Below are positions 52,047 to 61,339 of a stretch of 64,000 nt of DNA, in pieces (within the stretch, counting starts at the first letter, position 1; every line of letters starts with the position of its first letter). Location: contig NZ_CP093443.1 in NCBI RefSeq assembly GCF_026168515.1, positions 992,001-1,056,000 on the forward strand, given 5' to 3'. Source of the DNA: Brevibacterium spongiae. GTDB taxonomy: Bacteria; Actinomycetota; Actinomycetes; Actinomycetales; Brevibacteriaceae. The notes below the pieces were generated by a model. That model was not told the origin of the DNA and did no database searches. It saw only the letters and a list, made by a program, of their open reading frames with translations. The translations under genes were made by a program, and so were the position numbers.

Positions 52047-54800
52047 ATGACACAGGACACCGCCTCGGCGAACCCGAGGAGCACCACCGACGAAGAGGTC
52101 GATGACTGGCTCGAGTCCTGGGAGGGACTTGTGGGCGCACGCGGCACCGCGCGCGCCGGCGAGATCATGGAGGCGCTGCGCCGCCGCGCGGCCACGAACT
52201 CCGTCGCCCAACCCAAGGTCACCACCACCGACTATGTGAATACGATCCCTGCCGATCAGGAACCCGCCTACCCCGGCGATGAGCGGATCGAACGCCGCTA
52301 CCGCAGATGGCTGCGCTGGAACGCGGCGATGCTCGTCCACCGTGCACAGCGCCCGGAGATCTCCGTGGGCGGCCACATCTCCACCTACGCCGGAGCCGCC
52401 ACTCTCTACGAGATCGGCTTCAACAACTTCTTCCGCGGCCAGGACCATCCCGGCGGCGGCGACCAGGTCTTCTTCCAAGGCCACGCCTCACCGGGAATGT
52501 ACGCTCGTGCGTTCCTCGAGGGCCGCCTGTCCGAGGCCGACCTCGACGGGTTCCGGCAGGAGGTCTCGCGGGCCCCGCACGGACTGAGCTCCTATCCTCA
52601 CCCGCGGCTGATGCCCGAATTCTGGCAGTTCCCGACAGTGTCGATGGGACTCGGTCCGATCAATGCGATCTACCAGGCGCAGATGAACCGCTACCTCCAG
52701 CACCGCGGGATCAAGGACACATCCGACCAGCGGGTGTGGGCGTTCCTCGGCGACGGGGAGATGGACGAACCCGAATCGCGCGGTGCCCTGCAGCTGGCCG
52801 CGAACGAAGGACTCGACAACCTCACCTTCGTCATCAACTGCAACCTCCAGCGCCTCGACGGACCTGTGCGCGGCAACGGCAAGATCGTCCAAGAGCTCGA
52901 GGCGACGTTCACCGGCGCCGGCTGGGACGTCATCAAGGTCCTGTGGGGCCGCGAATGGGATGATCTGCTCGCGCAGGACCGCACCGGCGAGCTCGTGCGG
53001 ATCATGAACGAGACCCTCGACGGGGACTATCAGACCTTCAAAGCCGAATCCGGCGGATTCATCCGCGACAACTTCTTCGGCCGGTCCCCGGTGACGAAGG
53101 GACTCGTCGAGCACCTGAGCGACGACGACATCTGGAACCTCAAACGCGGCGGCCACGACTACCACAAGGTCTTCGCCGCCTACCAGAGGGCAGTGAGAAC
53201 ACAGGGCAAACCCACCGTCATCCTCGTCCAGACGGTCAAGGGCTACGGGCTGGGCACGACGTTCGAGTCCCGCAATGCCACGCACCAGATGAAGAAGTTC
53301 ACCGCCGCCGACGTCAAGGCCTTCCGCGATCGGATGGACATCCCGATCATTGACAAGGTCATCGACGACGACCCCTATGCGGTGCCCTACTATCATCCGG
53401 GCACGGATTCCGAAGAGATCCAGTACATGCTCGACCGGCGCCGTGCACTCGGCGGATTCGTCCCGGCACGGAAACCGGAGAACTGTCGGATCACCCTGCC
53501 GGCGGCCAGTGACAAAGCCTTCGCGCAGACGAAGAAGGGCTCGGGCCAGCAGATGGCGGCCACGACCATGGCCTTCGTCCGCCTGCTGAAGGACCTCATG
53601 CGGGAGGAGGGGATCGGGCAGCGGATCGTGCCCATCATCCCTGATGAGGCTCGGACCTTCGGCATCGACGCGTTCTTCCCGACCGCGAAGATCTACAACC
53701 CGAACGGGCAGAACTACCTGGCCGTCGACCGCGAGATGTTCCTGTCGTACAAGGAGGCCAGCTCGGGTCAGCTGCTCCACGTCGGCATCAACGAAGCCGG
53801 TGCCGCCGCCGGGTTCACCGCCGCCGGAACCGCCTACTCCACGCACGGCGAACCGATGATCCCGATCTACGTGTTCTACTCGATGTTCGGCTTCCAGCGC
53901 ACCGGCGACGCCTTCTGGGCGGCCGGGGATCAGATGACCCGCGGCTTCATCATCGGCGCCACCGCCGGGCGGACCACCCTGACCGGGGAGGGGCTCCAGC
54001 ACGCCGATGGGCACTCGCCGGTGCTCGCGGCCACGAACCCGGCCGTGCGCGTCTTTGATCCCGCCTTCGGCTACGAGATCGGACACATCGTCCGCGACGG
54101 CCTGCACCGCATGTACGGCGAGCACGACCTCGGCGAGGATGCCCGCAACGTCATGTACTACCTGACCGTGTACAACGAACCGATGCTCCAGCCGGCCGAA
54201 CCCGACGACGTCGACGTCGAGGGGATCCTGCGCGGCATCCACCGCATCGCGAAGGCGCAGACCCCCGCCGAGGCGGCACCGGGCACCCGTCCGCAGGCGC
54301 AGCTGCTGGCCTCCGGGGTCGCGGTCCCGTGGGCGCTGGAGGCCCGCGAACTGCTCGCCGCTGACTGGGGCGTCGATGCTGCCGTATGGTCGGTGACCTC
54401 GTGGGCACAGCTGCGTCGGGACGCGTTGTCGTGTGAGGCCGAGAAGCTGCGCGACGTCGACGCCGAACCGCGCGTGCCGTATGTGCGCCGCCGCCTCGGT
54501 GCCGAACCGGGCCCGATCGTGGCCACGAGCGATTTCGATTCGACCCAGCCGGATCTCATCCGGCCCTTCCTCACCCAGGACTTCGCGACGCTCGGCGCCG
54601 ACGGCTTCGGCTTCTCCGATACCCGTGCCGCGGCCCGCCGGCACTTCAGGATCGACGCCCATTCGATGGTCGTGCGCACCCTGCAGCTGTTGGCCGAACG
54701 CGGGGAGGTCGATCCCGGCACCCCCGCCGAGGCGGCCCGACGGTACCGTCTCACCGACGTCAACGCGGGGACCTCGGGAACCGCAGGCGGCGATTCCTGA
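52047..54800 (+). CDS. aceE: Pyruvate dehydrogenase E1 component, homodimeric
   Basis: This 917-residue ThDP-dependent E1 decarboxylates pyruvate and passes the acetyl unit to the E2 lipoyl group. It is the usual length for the single-chain type of actinobacteria and proteobacteria. ThDP motif: [20 protein letters not shown] to [13 protein letters not shown]. Other regions: [40 protein letters not shown], the transketolase-like central domain ([20 protein letters not shown]), and [20 protein letters not shown]. Its placement in a purine-degradation block is unusual: E2 and E3 genes are not adjacent. Pyruvate from malic enzyme or glycerate would be its substrate. The ATG is preceded by GAGAAGGACAACCCCGCA. 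Confidence 0.95.
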   Translation: MTQDTASANPRSTTDEEVDDWLESWEGLVGARGTARAGEIMEALRRRAATNSVAQPKVTTTDYVNTIPADQEPAYPGDERIERRYRRWLRWNAAMLVHRAQRPEISVGGHISTYAGAATLYEIGFNNFFRGQDHPGGGDQVFFQGHASPGMYARAFLEGRLSEADLDGFRQEVSRAPHGLSSYPHPRLMPEFWQFPTVSMGLGPINAIYQAQMNRYLQHRGIKDTSDQRVWAFLGDGEMDEPESRGALQLAANEGLDNLTFVINCNLQRLDGPVRGNGKIVQELEATFTGAGWDVIKVLWGREWDDLLAQDRTGELVRIMNETLDGDYQTFKAESGGFIRDNFFGRSPVTKGLVEHLSDDDIWNLKRGGHDYHKVFAAYQRAVRTQGKPTVILVQTVKGYGLGTTFESRNATHQMKKFTAADVKAFRDRMDIPIIDKVIDDDPYAVPYYHPGTDSEEIQYMLDRRRALGGFVPARKPENCRITLPAASDKAFAQTKKGSGQQMAATTMAFVRLLKDLMREEGIGQRIVPIIPDEARTFGIDAFFPTAKIYNPNGQNYLAVDREMFLSYKEASSGQLLHVGINEAGAAAGFTAAGTAYSTHGEPMIPIYVFYSMFGFQRTGDAFWAAGDQMTRGFIIGATAGRTTLTGEGLQHADGHSPVLAATNPAVRVFDPAFGYEIGHIVRDGLHRMYGEHDLGEDARNVMYYLTVYNEPMLQPAEPDDVDVEGILRGIHRIAKAQTPAEAAPGTRPQAQLLASGVAVPWALEARELLAADWGVDAAVWSVTSWAQLRRDALSCEAEKLRDVDAEPRVPYVRRRLGAEPGPIVATSDFDSTQPDLIRPFLTQDFATLGADGFGFSDTRAAARRHFRIDAHSMVVRTLQLLAERGEVDPGTPAEAARRYRLTDVNAGTSGTAGGDS

Positions 54801-54825
54801 CCCGGTTCACGCAGGCGACCGGGCC

Positions 54826-54843
54826 GAGCCGGTGGTCCGGCTC
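54826..54843. terminator. Hairpin between convergent aceE and the IclR-family gene
   Basis: A 7-bp perfect stem GAGCCGG-TGGT-CCGGCTC that overlaps the last codon region of the IclR gene. Its position suggests a shared terminator. Confidence 0.5.
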
Positions 54844-55621
54844 AGCGGCCGGTCTGCATCTCCTCGGAGATGCGGTCGGCCGCAGCCCGCAGCAGCGGTA
54901 CGGCACGGTCGGCGAAGCTCTGATCGACCCGGCTGACCGGCCCGGACACCGAGATCGCCAGGGGAGTGGGGGAGTCGGGGATCGCCATCGCGAAGCACCG
55001 CACCCCGAGTTCCTGCTCCTGTTCGTCGATGGCATACCCGCGTTCGCGGATGCGGGCGAGTTCGGCCTCGAGCTCGGAGACCGAACCGATGCTGAACTCC
55101 GTGGGCGTGGGCATGCCTGCGGTCGTGACGATATGACGGACCTGCTCGGAGTCGAGACCGGCGAGGATCGCCTTGCCGACCCCCGTGTCGTGCATATGGG
55201 CACGGCGGCCCACCTCGGTGAACATGCGCATCTGACGGTCCGAGGCGACCTGATCGACGTAGACGACCATGTCTCCGTCCATCGTCGCGACATTCGCGGA
55301 CTCGCCGAGATCGGCGACGAGATCGCGCAGGTAGGGCCGGGCGATGGCCCCGAGCTGGGAGCCTGCGAGGTTGCCCAGCCGCACGAGACCCGGGCCCAGG
55401 GCATAGCCCCGGTTGGGCAGCTGCCGGACCACGCCGAGATTGACCAGCGTATTCAACAGGCGGTGAATGGTGGGCAAGGGCAGATTCACATCGGCTGCGA
55501 TATGGCTCAGCGTCGCGGAGCCGGCGGAGTTCGCGATGCATTCGAGCAGGCCGAACGCGCGCTCGACGGACTGCACGCCGCCCTTGGTCTGGCGGACTGC
55601 AGGTGTGTCCTTGCTGCTCAT
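54842..55621 (-). CDS. IclR-family transcriptional regulator (candidate purine/glyoxylate regulator)
   Basis: This 259-residue protein starts at ATG 55621, after AAGAAGG. The N-terminal winged helix covers ~14-75 (GVQSVERAFGLLECIANSAG, LSHIAADVNLPLPTIHRLLN). The C-terminal ~170 residues are the IclR GAF-like effector domain (GLVRLGNLAGSQLGAIARPY, DMVVYVDQVASDRQMRMFTE, RERGYAIDEQEQELGVRCFA). AllR of Escherichia coli, which senses glyoxylate and allantoin and represses gcl and allantoin genes, is of this family. It is divergent from malic enzyme, with GGAA/TTCC sites between them. AllR-like control of the cluster is inferred. Confidence 0.85.
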   Translation of the reverse strand: MSSKDTPAVRQTKGGVQSVERAFGLLECIANSAGSATLSHIAADVNLPLPTIHRLLNTLVNLGVVRQLPNRGYALGPGLVRLGNLAGSQLGAIARPYLRDLVADLGESANVATMDGDMVVYVDQVASDRQMRMFTEVGRRAHMHDTGVGKAILAGLDSEQVRHIVTTAGMPTPTEFSIGSVSELEAELARIRERGYAIDEQEQELGVRCFAMAIPDSPTPLAISVSGPVSRVDQSFADRAVPLLRAAADRISEEMQTGR

Positions 55622-55683
55622 CGATCAACCTTCTTCCGTGGGGAGTTTCGACGGTGAAACTCCGTTCAGTGTAGTCCCGAAAT

Positions 55684-55697
55684 GGAAGAAACTTTCC
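55684..55697. promoter_or_regulatory. GGAA-GAAAC-TTTCC element near the IclR promoter
   Basis: GGAA and TTTCC half-sites separated by 5 bp, about 65 bp upstream of the regulator start. This may be an autoregulatory site of the IclR-family protein. Confidence 0.4.
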
Positions 55698-55742
55698 GAA
55701 TCGGCAGACAACCACTAGGATTTCCACCAAGCAAAAGTTATT

Positions 55743-55757
55743 ATCCATTATACGGAA
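55743..55757. promoter_or_regulatory. Putative IclR/AllR-type operator upstream of malic enzyme
   Basis: ATCC-ATTATAC-GGAA, 26 bp upstream of ATG 55783. It has the same form as the sites at 49858 and 41666. It overlaps the likely -10 region (TATTAT-like AT-rich stretch), consistent with repression. Confidence 0.5.
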
Positions 55758-55782
55758 ACTCAATATCAGAGAGGATATTGCC

Positions 55783-57162
55783 ATGGCTGCAACCAGTCCC
55801 GGATACTCCATCACCCTGCGCGTCGACACACAGGTCGGTCAGGCCTCGACGTCCGATCTCGTGGCCGCGGCCGCCGCCACCGGAGCCGGTGTGACCGGAC
55901 TCGACGTCGTCGAATCCACCCCGCACTCGGTGACCATCGATGTCAGTGCCGACACCCGCGATGTCGCCCATGCCGGGGAGGTCTCCGACGCGATGGACAA
56001 GCTGCCCGGCGTCGACGTCCGCAAGGTCTCCGACCGGACCTTCCTGCTCCACCTCGGCGGCAAGCTCGAATCCGCGCCGAAGGTGCCCCTGCGCAACCGC
56101 GACGACCTCTCCCGCGCCTACACCCCGGGTGTCGCCCGCGTCTGCCAGGCGATCGCTGCGAACAAAGAAGATGCGCGGCGGCTGACGATCAAACGCAACA
56201 CCGTCGCCGTCGTCACCGACGGCACCGCGGTGCTCGGCCTCGGCGACATCGGCCCCGAGGCGGCCATGCCGGTGATGGAGGGCAAGGCCGTGCTGTTCAA
56301 GCAGTTCGCCGGCGTCGACGCCTGGCCGGTGGCCCTGGATACGAAGGACACCGAGGAGATCATCTCGATCTGCAAGGCCATCGCCCCGGCCTACGGCGGC
56401 ATCAATTTGGAAGACATCGCCGCCCCGCGCTGCTTCGAGATCGAAGCCCGCCTGCGCGAAGAGCTCGACATCCCGGTCTTCCACGACGACCAGCACGGCA
56501 CCGGAGTCGTCACCCTCGCCGCGCTGAAGAACGCGCTCAAGGTCGTGGACAAGAAGATCGAGGACCTGCGCATCGTCGTCTCCGGCGTCGGCGCAGCCGG
56601 CAATGCGATCATCCGCCTCCTCCAGGTCGCCGGGGCCACGAACATCATCGCCTGCGGACGCAGCGGTGCGATCGGACCGAACTCGACCGTCGACACCGAG
56701 CACAAGAAGTGGCTGCAGGAGAACACGAACCCCGAAGGCTTCGACGGCACCCTCAAGGAAGCCGTCGTCGGCGCGGATGTGTTCATCGGCGTCTCCGCCC
56801 CGAACGTGCTCGACGGCACCGACATCCAAGCGATGAACAAGGACGCCCTCGTCTTCGCCATGGCCAACCCCGACCCGGAGGTCGACCCCGCCGAGGCGCT
56901 CAGATACGCGGCCGTCGTCGCCACCGGACGCAGCGACTACCCGAACCAGATCAACAACGTCCTGGCCTTCCCCGGAATCTTCCGCGGACTCCTCGACGCC
57001 GAAGCCCGCGACATCGACGAGAACATCATGGTCGCCGCTGCCGACGCCATCGCCTCCTGCATCCCCGAGGACGAACTCCACCCCGGCTACGTCGTGCCTT
57101 CGGTCTTCGACCCCGAGGTCGCCGTCAAGGTCGCCGAGGCGGTCGCGGCGGTGTCGTCCTGA
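55783..57162 (+). CDS. Malic enzyme with N-terminal ACT domain (NAD(P)-dependent)
   Basis: This 459-residue enzyme converts malate oxidatively to pyruvate and CO2. Residues 1-85 are an ACT-like regulatory domain ([36 protein letters not shown]). The catalytic domain has [49 protein letters not shown] [15 protein letters not shown], and [20 protein letters not shown]. The Rossmann region has [20 protein letters not shown]. The cofactor preference cannot be decided with certainty. An IclR-like operator overlaps its promoter. Followed 114 bp later by the DUF6986 gene, it may use malate made from glyoxylate. Confidence 0.93.
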   Translation: MAATSPGYSITLRVDTQVGQASTSDLVAAAAATGAGVTGLDVVESTPHSVTIDVSADTRDVAHAGEVSDAMDKLPGVDVRKVSDRTFLLHLGGKLESAPKVPLRNRDDLSRAYTPGVARVCQAIAANKEDARRLTIKRNTVAVVTDGTAVLGLGDIGPEAAMPVMEGKAVLFKQFAGVDAWPVALDTKDTEEIISICKAIAPAYGGINLEDIAAPRCFEIEARLREELDIPVFHDDQHGTGVVTLAALKNALKVVDKKIEDLRIVVSGVGAAGNAIIRLLQVAGATNIIACGRSGAIGPNSTVDTEHKKWLQENTNPEGFDGTLKEAVVGADVFIGVSAPNVLDGTDIQAMNKDALVFAMANPDPEVDPAEALRYAAVVATGRSDYPNQINNVLAFPGIFRGLLDAEARDIDENIMVAAADAIASCIPEDELHPGYVVPSVFDPEVAVKVAEAVAAVSS

Positions 57163-57276
57163 AACAGACGACGTCGCCCGCGAGAGTCGCCGTGCCCGGG
57201 GACGGCGAATGAGAGACAATGAGCTCAGACCGGGCATCGTGGCCTTGCCGGTGAAACCTGAGCAGAGAAAGAGAAT

Positions 57277-58590
57277 GTGAAAGTGGAACGATCAACACTG
57301 ACAGATATCGACTCACTGCTGGGGGACACGGATGAGCTCCTGACGCGCAGCTATCCAGGAGAGCGGGATGTGCGCCAGCCGGTGCACACCGTCTACGTTC
57401 CCGGCGACCGCACGAGCCCGGACCTGCCCTACCAGTGGGGACAGCAGGCGCTCGAATGCGTCGAGGCCCACGGGGGGATGCTCCAGCTCGCCGAGCGCGT
57501 CATCACCGCCGCCCGTAAGGAGGCCGGCACCGTCCCGGCCGGGCAGGTGCCCAGCCTCCACCAGGTCGCGCGGGAGGCCGATCTGCTCGCCGAGGCGGTC
57601 ACCGCGAAACTCGAGACCGAGCCGATCGAGGACCTGCGCCTGGACTTCGAAGACGGGTTCGGTGATCAGGGCGATGAGACCGAGGACCGCTGGGTGGTCC
57701 AGGCCGCCCGGGATGTCATCGCCGGACGCAGCGAGACCGGAGCCCCGGCGTTCGCGGGCATCCGCTTCAAGTGCATGGAGAAGGACACGCGGGCTCGTGG
57801 ACTGCGCACCCTCGACCTGTTCCTGGCCGAGCTCGTCAAGGACGGCGGACAGGTGCCCGACAACCTCGTGCTCACCCTGCCGAAGGTCACCACGGTCGAC
57901 CAGGTGCGCGCGATGGTCATCGCCTGCCGCAGCCTTGAAGCTCAGCACGGCCTGGCCGAGGGAACGCTGACCTTCGAGATCCAGGTCGAGACCCCGCAGC
58001 TCATCCTCGGCGCCGACGGCACCGTGCCGCTGGCCCCAGCACTGCACGCCGGGGCGGGACGGGTCACGTCCCTGCACTACGGCACGTATGACTACTCGGC
58101 GTCGATGGGCGTCGCCGCGGCCTACCAGGCCATGGACCACCCGGTCGCGGACTTCGCGAAGAACCAGATGATGCTCGCCGTCGCCGGCACAGGAGTCCAC
58201 CTCTCCGACGGGTCGACGAACATCCTCCCGCTCGGCGAACCCGACGAGGTCCGCCACGCCTGGGCGCTGCACGCCGGACTCGTCCGCCGCCACCTCAAAC
58301 GCGGCATCTACCAGGGGTGGGACCTCCACCCGCACCAGCTGCCGACCCGATTCCTCACGACCTTCGCCTTCTACCGCGAAGGCGGTGCCCGGGCAGCACA
58401 GCGCCTGTTCAACTACGTGCACAAGGCTGACTCGACAGTGCTCGACGAACCGGCGACCGCGAAGGCGCTCGCCCGCTACCTCGATCGCGGACTCGTCTGC
58501 GGCGCCCACACCGAGGAGTTCGTGACCACCCGCACGCAGCTCAGCCTCGCCGAACTCGGGCAGCTCGCCCGCACCGGATCCCTGGACTGA
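57277..58590 (+). CDS. DUF6986 / HpcH-HpaI aldolase-like protein of unknown reaction
   Basis: This 437-residue protein starts at GTG 57277 after GAGAAAGAGAAT. I recognise the DUF6986 type, a TIM-barrel relative of HpcH/HpaI and CitE aldolases. Barrel motifs: EPIEDLRLDFEDGFGDQGDE (metal-type Asp/Glu), FAGIRFKCMEKDTRARGLRT, LVLTLPKVTTVDQVRAMVIA, FEIQVETPQLILG (metal-type Glu), RVTSLHYGTYDYSASMGVAA, GTGVHLSDGSTNILPLG and RHLKRGIYQGWDLHPHQLPT. No CoA-binding feature is evident to me. It lies between malic enzyme and ureidoglycine aminohydrolase. A role in glyoxylate use, such as a malate-synthase-like condensation, or in splitting ureidoglycolate, is a hypothesis only. Confidence 0.75.
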   Translation: MKVERSTLTDIDSLLGDTDELLTRSYPGERDVRQPVHTVYVPGDRTSPDLPYQWGQQALECVEAHGGMLQLAERVITAARKEAGTVPAGQVPSLHQVAREADLLAEAVTAKLETEPIEDLRLDFEDGFGDQGDETEDRWVVQAARDVIAGRSETGAPAFAGIRFKCMEKDTRARGLRTLDLFLAELVKDGGQVPDNLVLTLPKVTTVDQVRAMVIACRSLEAQHGLAEGTLTFEIQVETPQLILGADGTVPLAPALHAGAGRVTSLHYGTYDYSASMGVAAAYQAMDHPVADFAKNQMMLAVAGTGVHLSDGSTNILPLGEPDEVRHAWALHAGLVRRHLKRGIYQGWDLHPHQLPTRFLTTFAFYREGGARAAQRLFNYVHKADSTVLDEPATAKALARYLDRGLVCGAHTEEFVTTRTQLSLAELGQLARTGSLD

Positions 58591-58659
58591 CCACCACGCC
58601 GAGGACCGACCACAGCACCGAGGACCGACCACCACGCCGACCGAAGGAGACCCCGCCCC

Positions 58660-59484
58660 ATGACGACGACCGATCCCTACACCTATTGGGCCCCGACCGG
58701 CGGCCACCCGCCGCAGTCGGACCTGCTCACCGACCGTGCCCTCGTCACCGAGGCCTATACGGTCATCCCGCGCGGAGTGCTGCGCGATATCGTCACCTCG
58801 AACCTGCCCGAATGGACCGGGACCCGGTCCTGGGTGCTCAGCAAGCCGGTCGCCGGCGGAGCCGTGACGTTCTCGCAGACGATCCTCGAAGTCGCCCCCG
58901 GCGGCGGCTCGGAGGCACCGGAACCGCAGCCCGAGGTCGAAGGGTTCCTCTTCGTCATGGCCGGAACGCTCGAGGTCACCCACGAGGGGCAGGCCCATAC
59001 GCTGACCCCCGGCGGGTTCGCGTTCCTGCCCGCCGGATCGACGTGGAGCGCGAAGTCCACCGGCACCGAGGCGGCCCGCTTCCATTGGGTGCGCAAGCGC
59101 TATCAGCCCGTGGCCGGGCTGAGCCCGGAGGCGAAATTCGGAAACGAAGCCGATGTCGAACCGTCGCCGATGCCCGGCACCGACGGCCGGTGGCGCACGA
59201 CTCGTCCGCTCGACCCGGAGAACCCCGCCTACGACATGCACGTCAACATCGTCACCTTCGAAGCCGGAGCGGTCATTCCGTTCGCGGAGACGCATGAGAT
59301 GGAGCACGGGCTCTACGTGCTCGAGGGCAAAGCCGTCTACCGGCTCAACGGCGACTGGGTCGAGGTGCAGGAGGGCGACTTCGTCTCGATGCGCGCCTTC
59401 TGCCCGCAGGCCTGCTACGCCGGGGGACCGGGACGTTTCCGCTACCTGCTCTACAAAGACGTCAACCGCCAGGTCGAACTCTGA
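58660..59484 (+). CDS. allE: (S)-ureidoglycine aminohydrolase (bicupin)
   Basis: This 274-residue manganese-type bicupin releases ammonia from (S)-ureidoglycine to give (S)-ureidoglycolate. Cupin one: PEVEGFLFVMAGTLEVTHEG, LTPGGFAFLPAGSTWSAKST. Cupin two: HVNIVTFEAGAVIPFAETHE, MEHGLYVLEGKAVYRLNGDW, EVQEGDFVSMRAFCPQACYA, with the Glu/His metal set (ETHEMEHG). ATG 58660 follows GAAGGAGACCCCGCCCC. The short leader has GACCGACCAC repeats. The gene end is partly duplicated downstream (GGTCGAACTCTGA occurs again at 59491-59507). Its partner allantoate amidohydrolase and a ureidoglycolate lyase are not in the window. Confidence 0.9.
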   Translation: MTTTDPYTYWAPTGGHPPQSDLLTDRALVTEAYTVIPRGVLRDIVTSNLPEWTGTRSWVLSKPVAGGAVTFSQTILEVAPGGGSEAPEPQPEVEGFLFVMAGTLEVTHEGQAHTLTPGGFAFLPAGSTWSAKSTGTEAARFHWVRKRYQPVAGLSPEAKFGNEADVEPSPMPGTDGRWRTTRPLDPENPAYDMHVNIVTFEAGAVIPFAETHEMEHGLYVLEGKAVYRLNGDWVEVQEGDFVSMRAFCPQACYAGGPGRFRYLLYKDVNRQVEL

Positions 59485-59558
59485 GGACCCTGCTGGTCGA
59501 ACTCTGAACACCCTTCCGAGGGAACGACCCTTCCGCGGTCCGGGGGAACGACCCTGAC

Positions 59559-59604
59559 GCAGAAAGCGGCTTGCCGGAATCACTTCCGGCAAGCCGCTTT
59601 CTGC
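59559..59604. terminator. Strong bidirectional terminator between allE and mqo
   Basis: GCAGAAAGCGGCTTGCCGGA pairs with its complement around a short ATCACTT centre. A run of A before and T after the GC stem (AGAAAGC / GCTTTCT) gives U-tracts on both strands. The genes on either side converge. Confidence 0.92.
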
Positions 59605-59649
59605 TGTCGCTCCGCTTGCGCAGCGAGGCTCAGGTGTCGCTGATCAGCC

Positions 59650-61137
59650 TCAGATGAGCTGCAGGGTCCGATCGGTGTACTCGGTGAGCTCCTTCAACAG
59701 GGTCTCGTCATCGGCGAGGTCGCGTCCGAGCGAGGGGATCATGTCCTTGACGGCGGACTCCCAGCCCGCGTACTGACGCGGGAAGCAGGTCTTGAGCAGG
59801 TTGACCATGATCGGCACCGCCGTCGACGCACCCGGGGAGGCGCCGAGCAGAGCCGCGATCGACCCGTCGGCCGAAGAGATGAGTTCGGTGCCGAACTGGA
59901 GCACACCGCCCTTCTTCGGATCCTTCTTCATCACCTGCACGCGCTGACCGGCCTGGATGAACTCCCAGTCGGAAGGATCGATGCTCGGGATGAACTGGTG
60001 CATCGCCTCGAAGCGGGCCTTCTTCGTCGCAGCCAGCTCACCGAGCAGGTAGGTGACGAGGTCAGTGTTGTCCTTGGCGACATTGAGCATCGTGGCGAGG
60101 TTGTTCCCGCGCACCGAGAACGGCAGGTCGGTGAACCTGCCCTTCTTGAGGAACTTCGGCGAGAACCCGGCGTAGGGGCCGAACATGAGGTAGTCCTTGC
60201 CGTCGACGACGCGGGTGTCGAGGTGCGGCACGGACATCGGGGGAGCACCCTGAGCCGCCTGACCGTAGACCTTCGCCTGGTGACGGGCGACGAGATCCTC
60301 GTTGCCGGTGCGGAGGAAGATCCCGGAGACCGGGAAGCCGCCGTAGCCGCGGCCCTCGGGGATGCCCGACTTCTGCAGCAGCGGCAGGGCGCCGCCGCCG
60401 GCGCCGACGAAGACGAACCGCGCGCCGATCCGGTGGGTCTCGTGGGAGAGCAGATCCTTGACGGTGAGAGTCCATCCGTCGGAGGCGCGCTCGAGATCGG
60501 TGACCTGGTGGCTGGTGCGCACGGTTGCGCCCTTGTCCGCGACGTAGCTGAGCAGCTGGCCGGTCAGCGACCCGAAGTCGACGTCGGTGCCCTGCTTGAT
60601 CCGCGAGATGCCGTTGACCTGGCCCGGTCCGCGGCCCTCGAACATCAGCGGCAGCCATTCGGCCTGAGTCGCCGGGTCGTCGGTGTACTCCATCTCGGCG
60701 AACAGCGGGTTGCGCACCATCGTCTCGTAGCGGCGCTTGATGTAGTCACGGCCCTTGTCGCCGCGGCCGTAGCTGACGTGGGCGATGGGGTTGATGAAGG
60801 ACTTCGGGTCGGTGAGCACACCGGTGTCGACGAGATGAGACCAGTACTGGCGCGAGTGGTGGAACTGCTGGTTGATCGTCGAGGCCTTCTCCAGGTCGAT
60901 GTCGCCGTTGGAGTCCTCGGGGGTGTAGTTGAGTTCGCAGAGTGCGGCGTGGCCGGTGCCCGCGTTGTTCCACGGGTCCGAGCTCTCAGTGGCCACATAG
61001 TCGAGCTTCTCGTAGACACGGATGTCCCAGTCGGGCTGAAGTTCGGTCAACATGGCACCGAGTGTGGCGCTCATGATGCCGCCGCCGATCAAGACGACGT
61101 CGACCTTTTCCTGCGGTGAGGGCATTTGGACTCTCAT
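59650..61137 (-). CDS. mqo: Malate:quinone oxidoreductase
   Basis: This FAD enzyme, peripheral on the membrane, oxidises malate to oxaloacetate and reduces quinone. It is 495 residues from ATG 61137; ATG 61125 (MPSPQEKVDV) fits the usual family start better. FAD motif VDVVLIGGGIMSATLGAML, then TESSDPWNNAGTGHAALCEL with the substrate region, QQFHHSRQYWSHLVDTGV, RFVFVGAGGGALPLLQKSGI, and GASPGASTAVPIMVNLLKTC are typical. It is convergent with allE and divergent from hisC. Together with malic enzyme it gives the cell two ways to use malate. Confidence 0.95.
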   Translation of the reverse strand: MRVQMPSPQEKVDVVLIGGGIMSATLGAMLTELQPDWDIRVYEKLDYVATESSDPWNNAGTGHAALCELNYTPEDSNGDIDLEKASTINQQFHHSRQYWSHLVDTGVLTDPKSFINPIAHVSYGRGDKGRDYIKRRYETMVRNPLFAEMEYTDDPATQAEWLPLMFEGRGPGQVNGISRIKQGTDVDFGSLTGQLLSYVADKGATVRTSHQVTDLERASDGWTLTVKDLLSHETHRIGARFVFVGAGGGALPLLQKSGIPEGRGYGGFPVSGIFLRTGNEDLVARHQAKVYGQAAQGAPPMSVPHLDTRVVDGKDYLMFGPYAGFSPKFLKKGRFTDLPFSVRGNNLATMLNVAKDNTDLVTYLLGELAATKKARFEAMHQFIPSIDPSDWEFIQAGQRVQVMKKDPKKGGVLQFGTELISSADGSIAALLGASPGASTAVPIMVNLLKTCFPRQYAGWESAVKDMIPSLGRDLADDETLLKELTEYTDRTLQLI

Positions 61138-61274
61138 TCCTCGTCACTGACTGCTTCTATTCGTCTCTCAGACTACTCTCCGGGATCGGCTCACCTGTAA
61201 CCCGGGCACTGCGAACACCCCTGCGTGGGAGCATTCTCACAGCGGATGGGCGTCCGGCCCGACCGCCTGTTTCC

Positions 61275-61286
61275 GACCGTTCGGTC
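61275..61286. promoter_or_regulatory. Palindrome GACCGTTCGGTC between mqo and the HisC-like gene
   Basis: Perfect 5-bp arms around TT in the divergent promoter region. GACCG/CGGTC arms are common in TetR-family operators; no tetR gene is adjacent in the window. Confidence 0.35.
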
Positions 61287-61339
61287 ACTTTGGGCGGACA
61301 CTCTGTGTCGCCCGCCACAAGGTGTGCAACTATGGGCAC

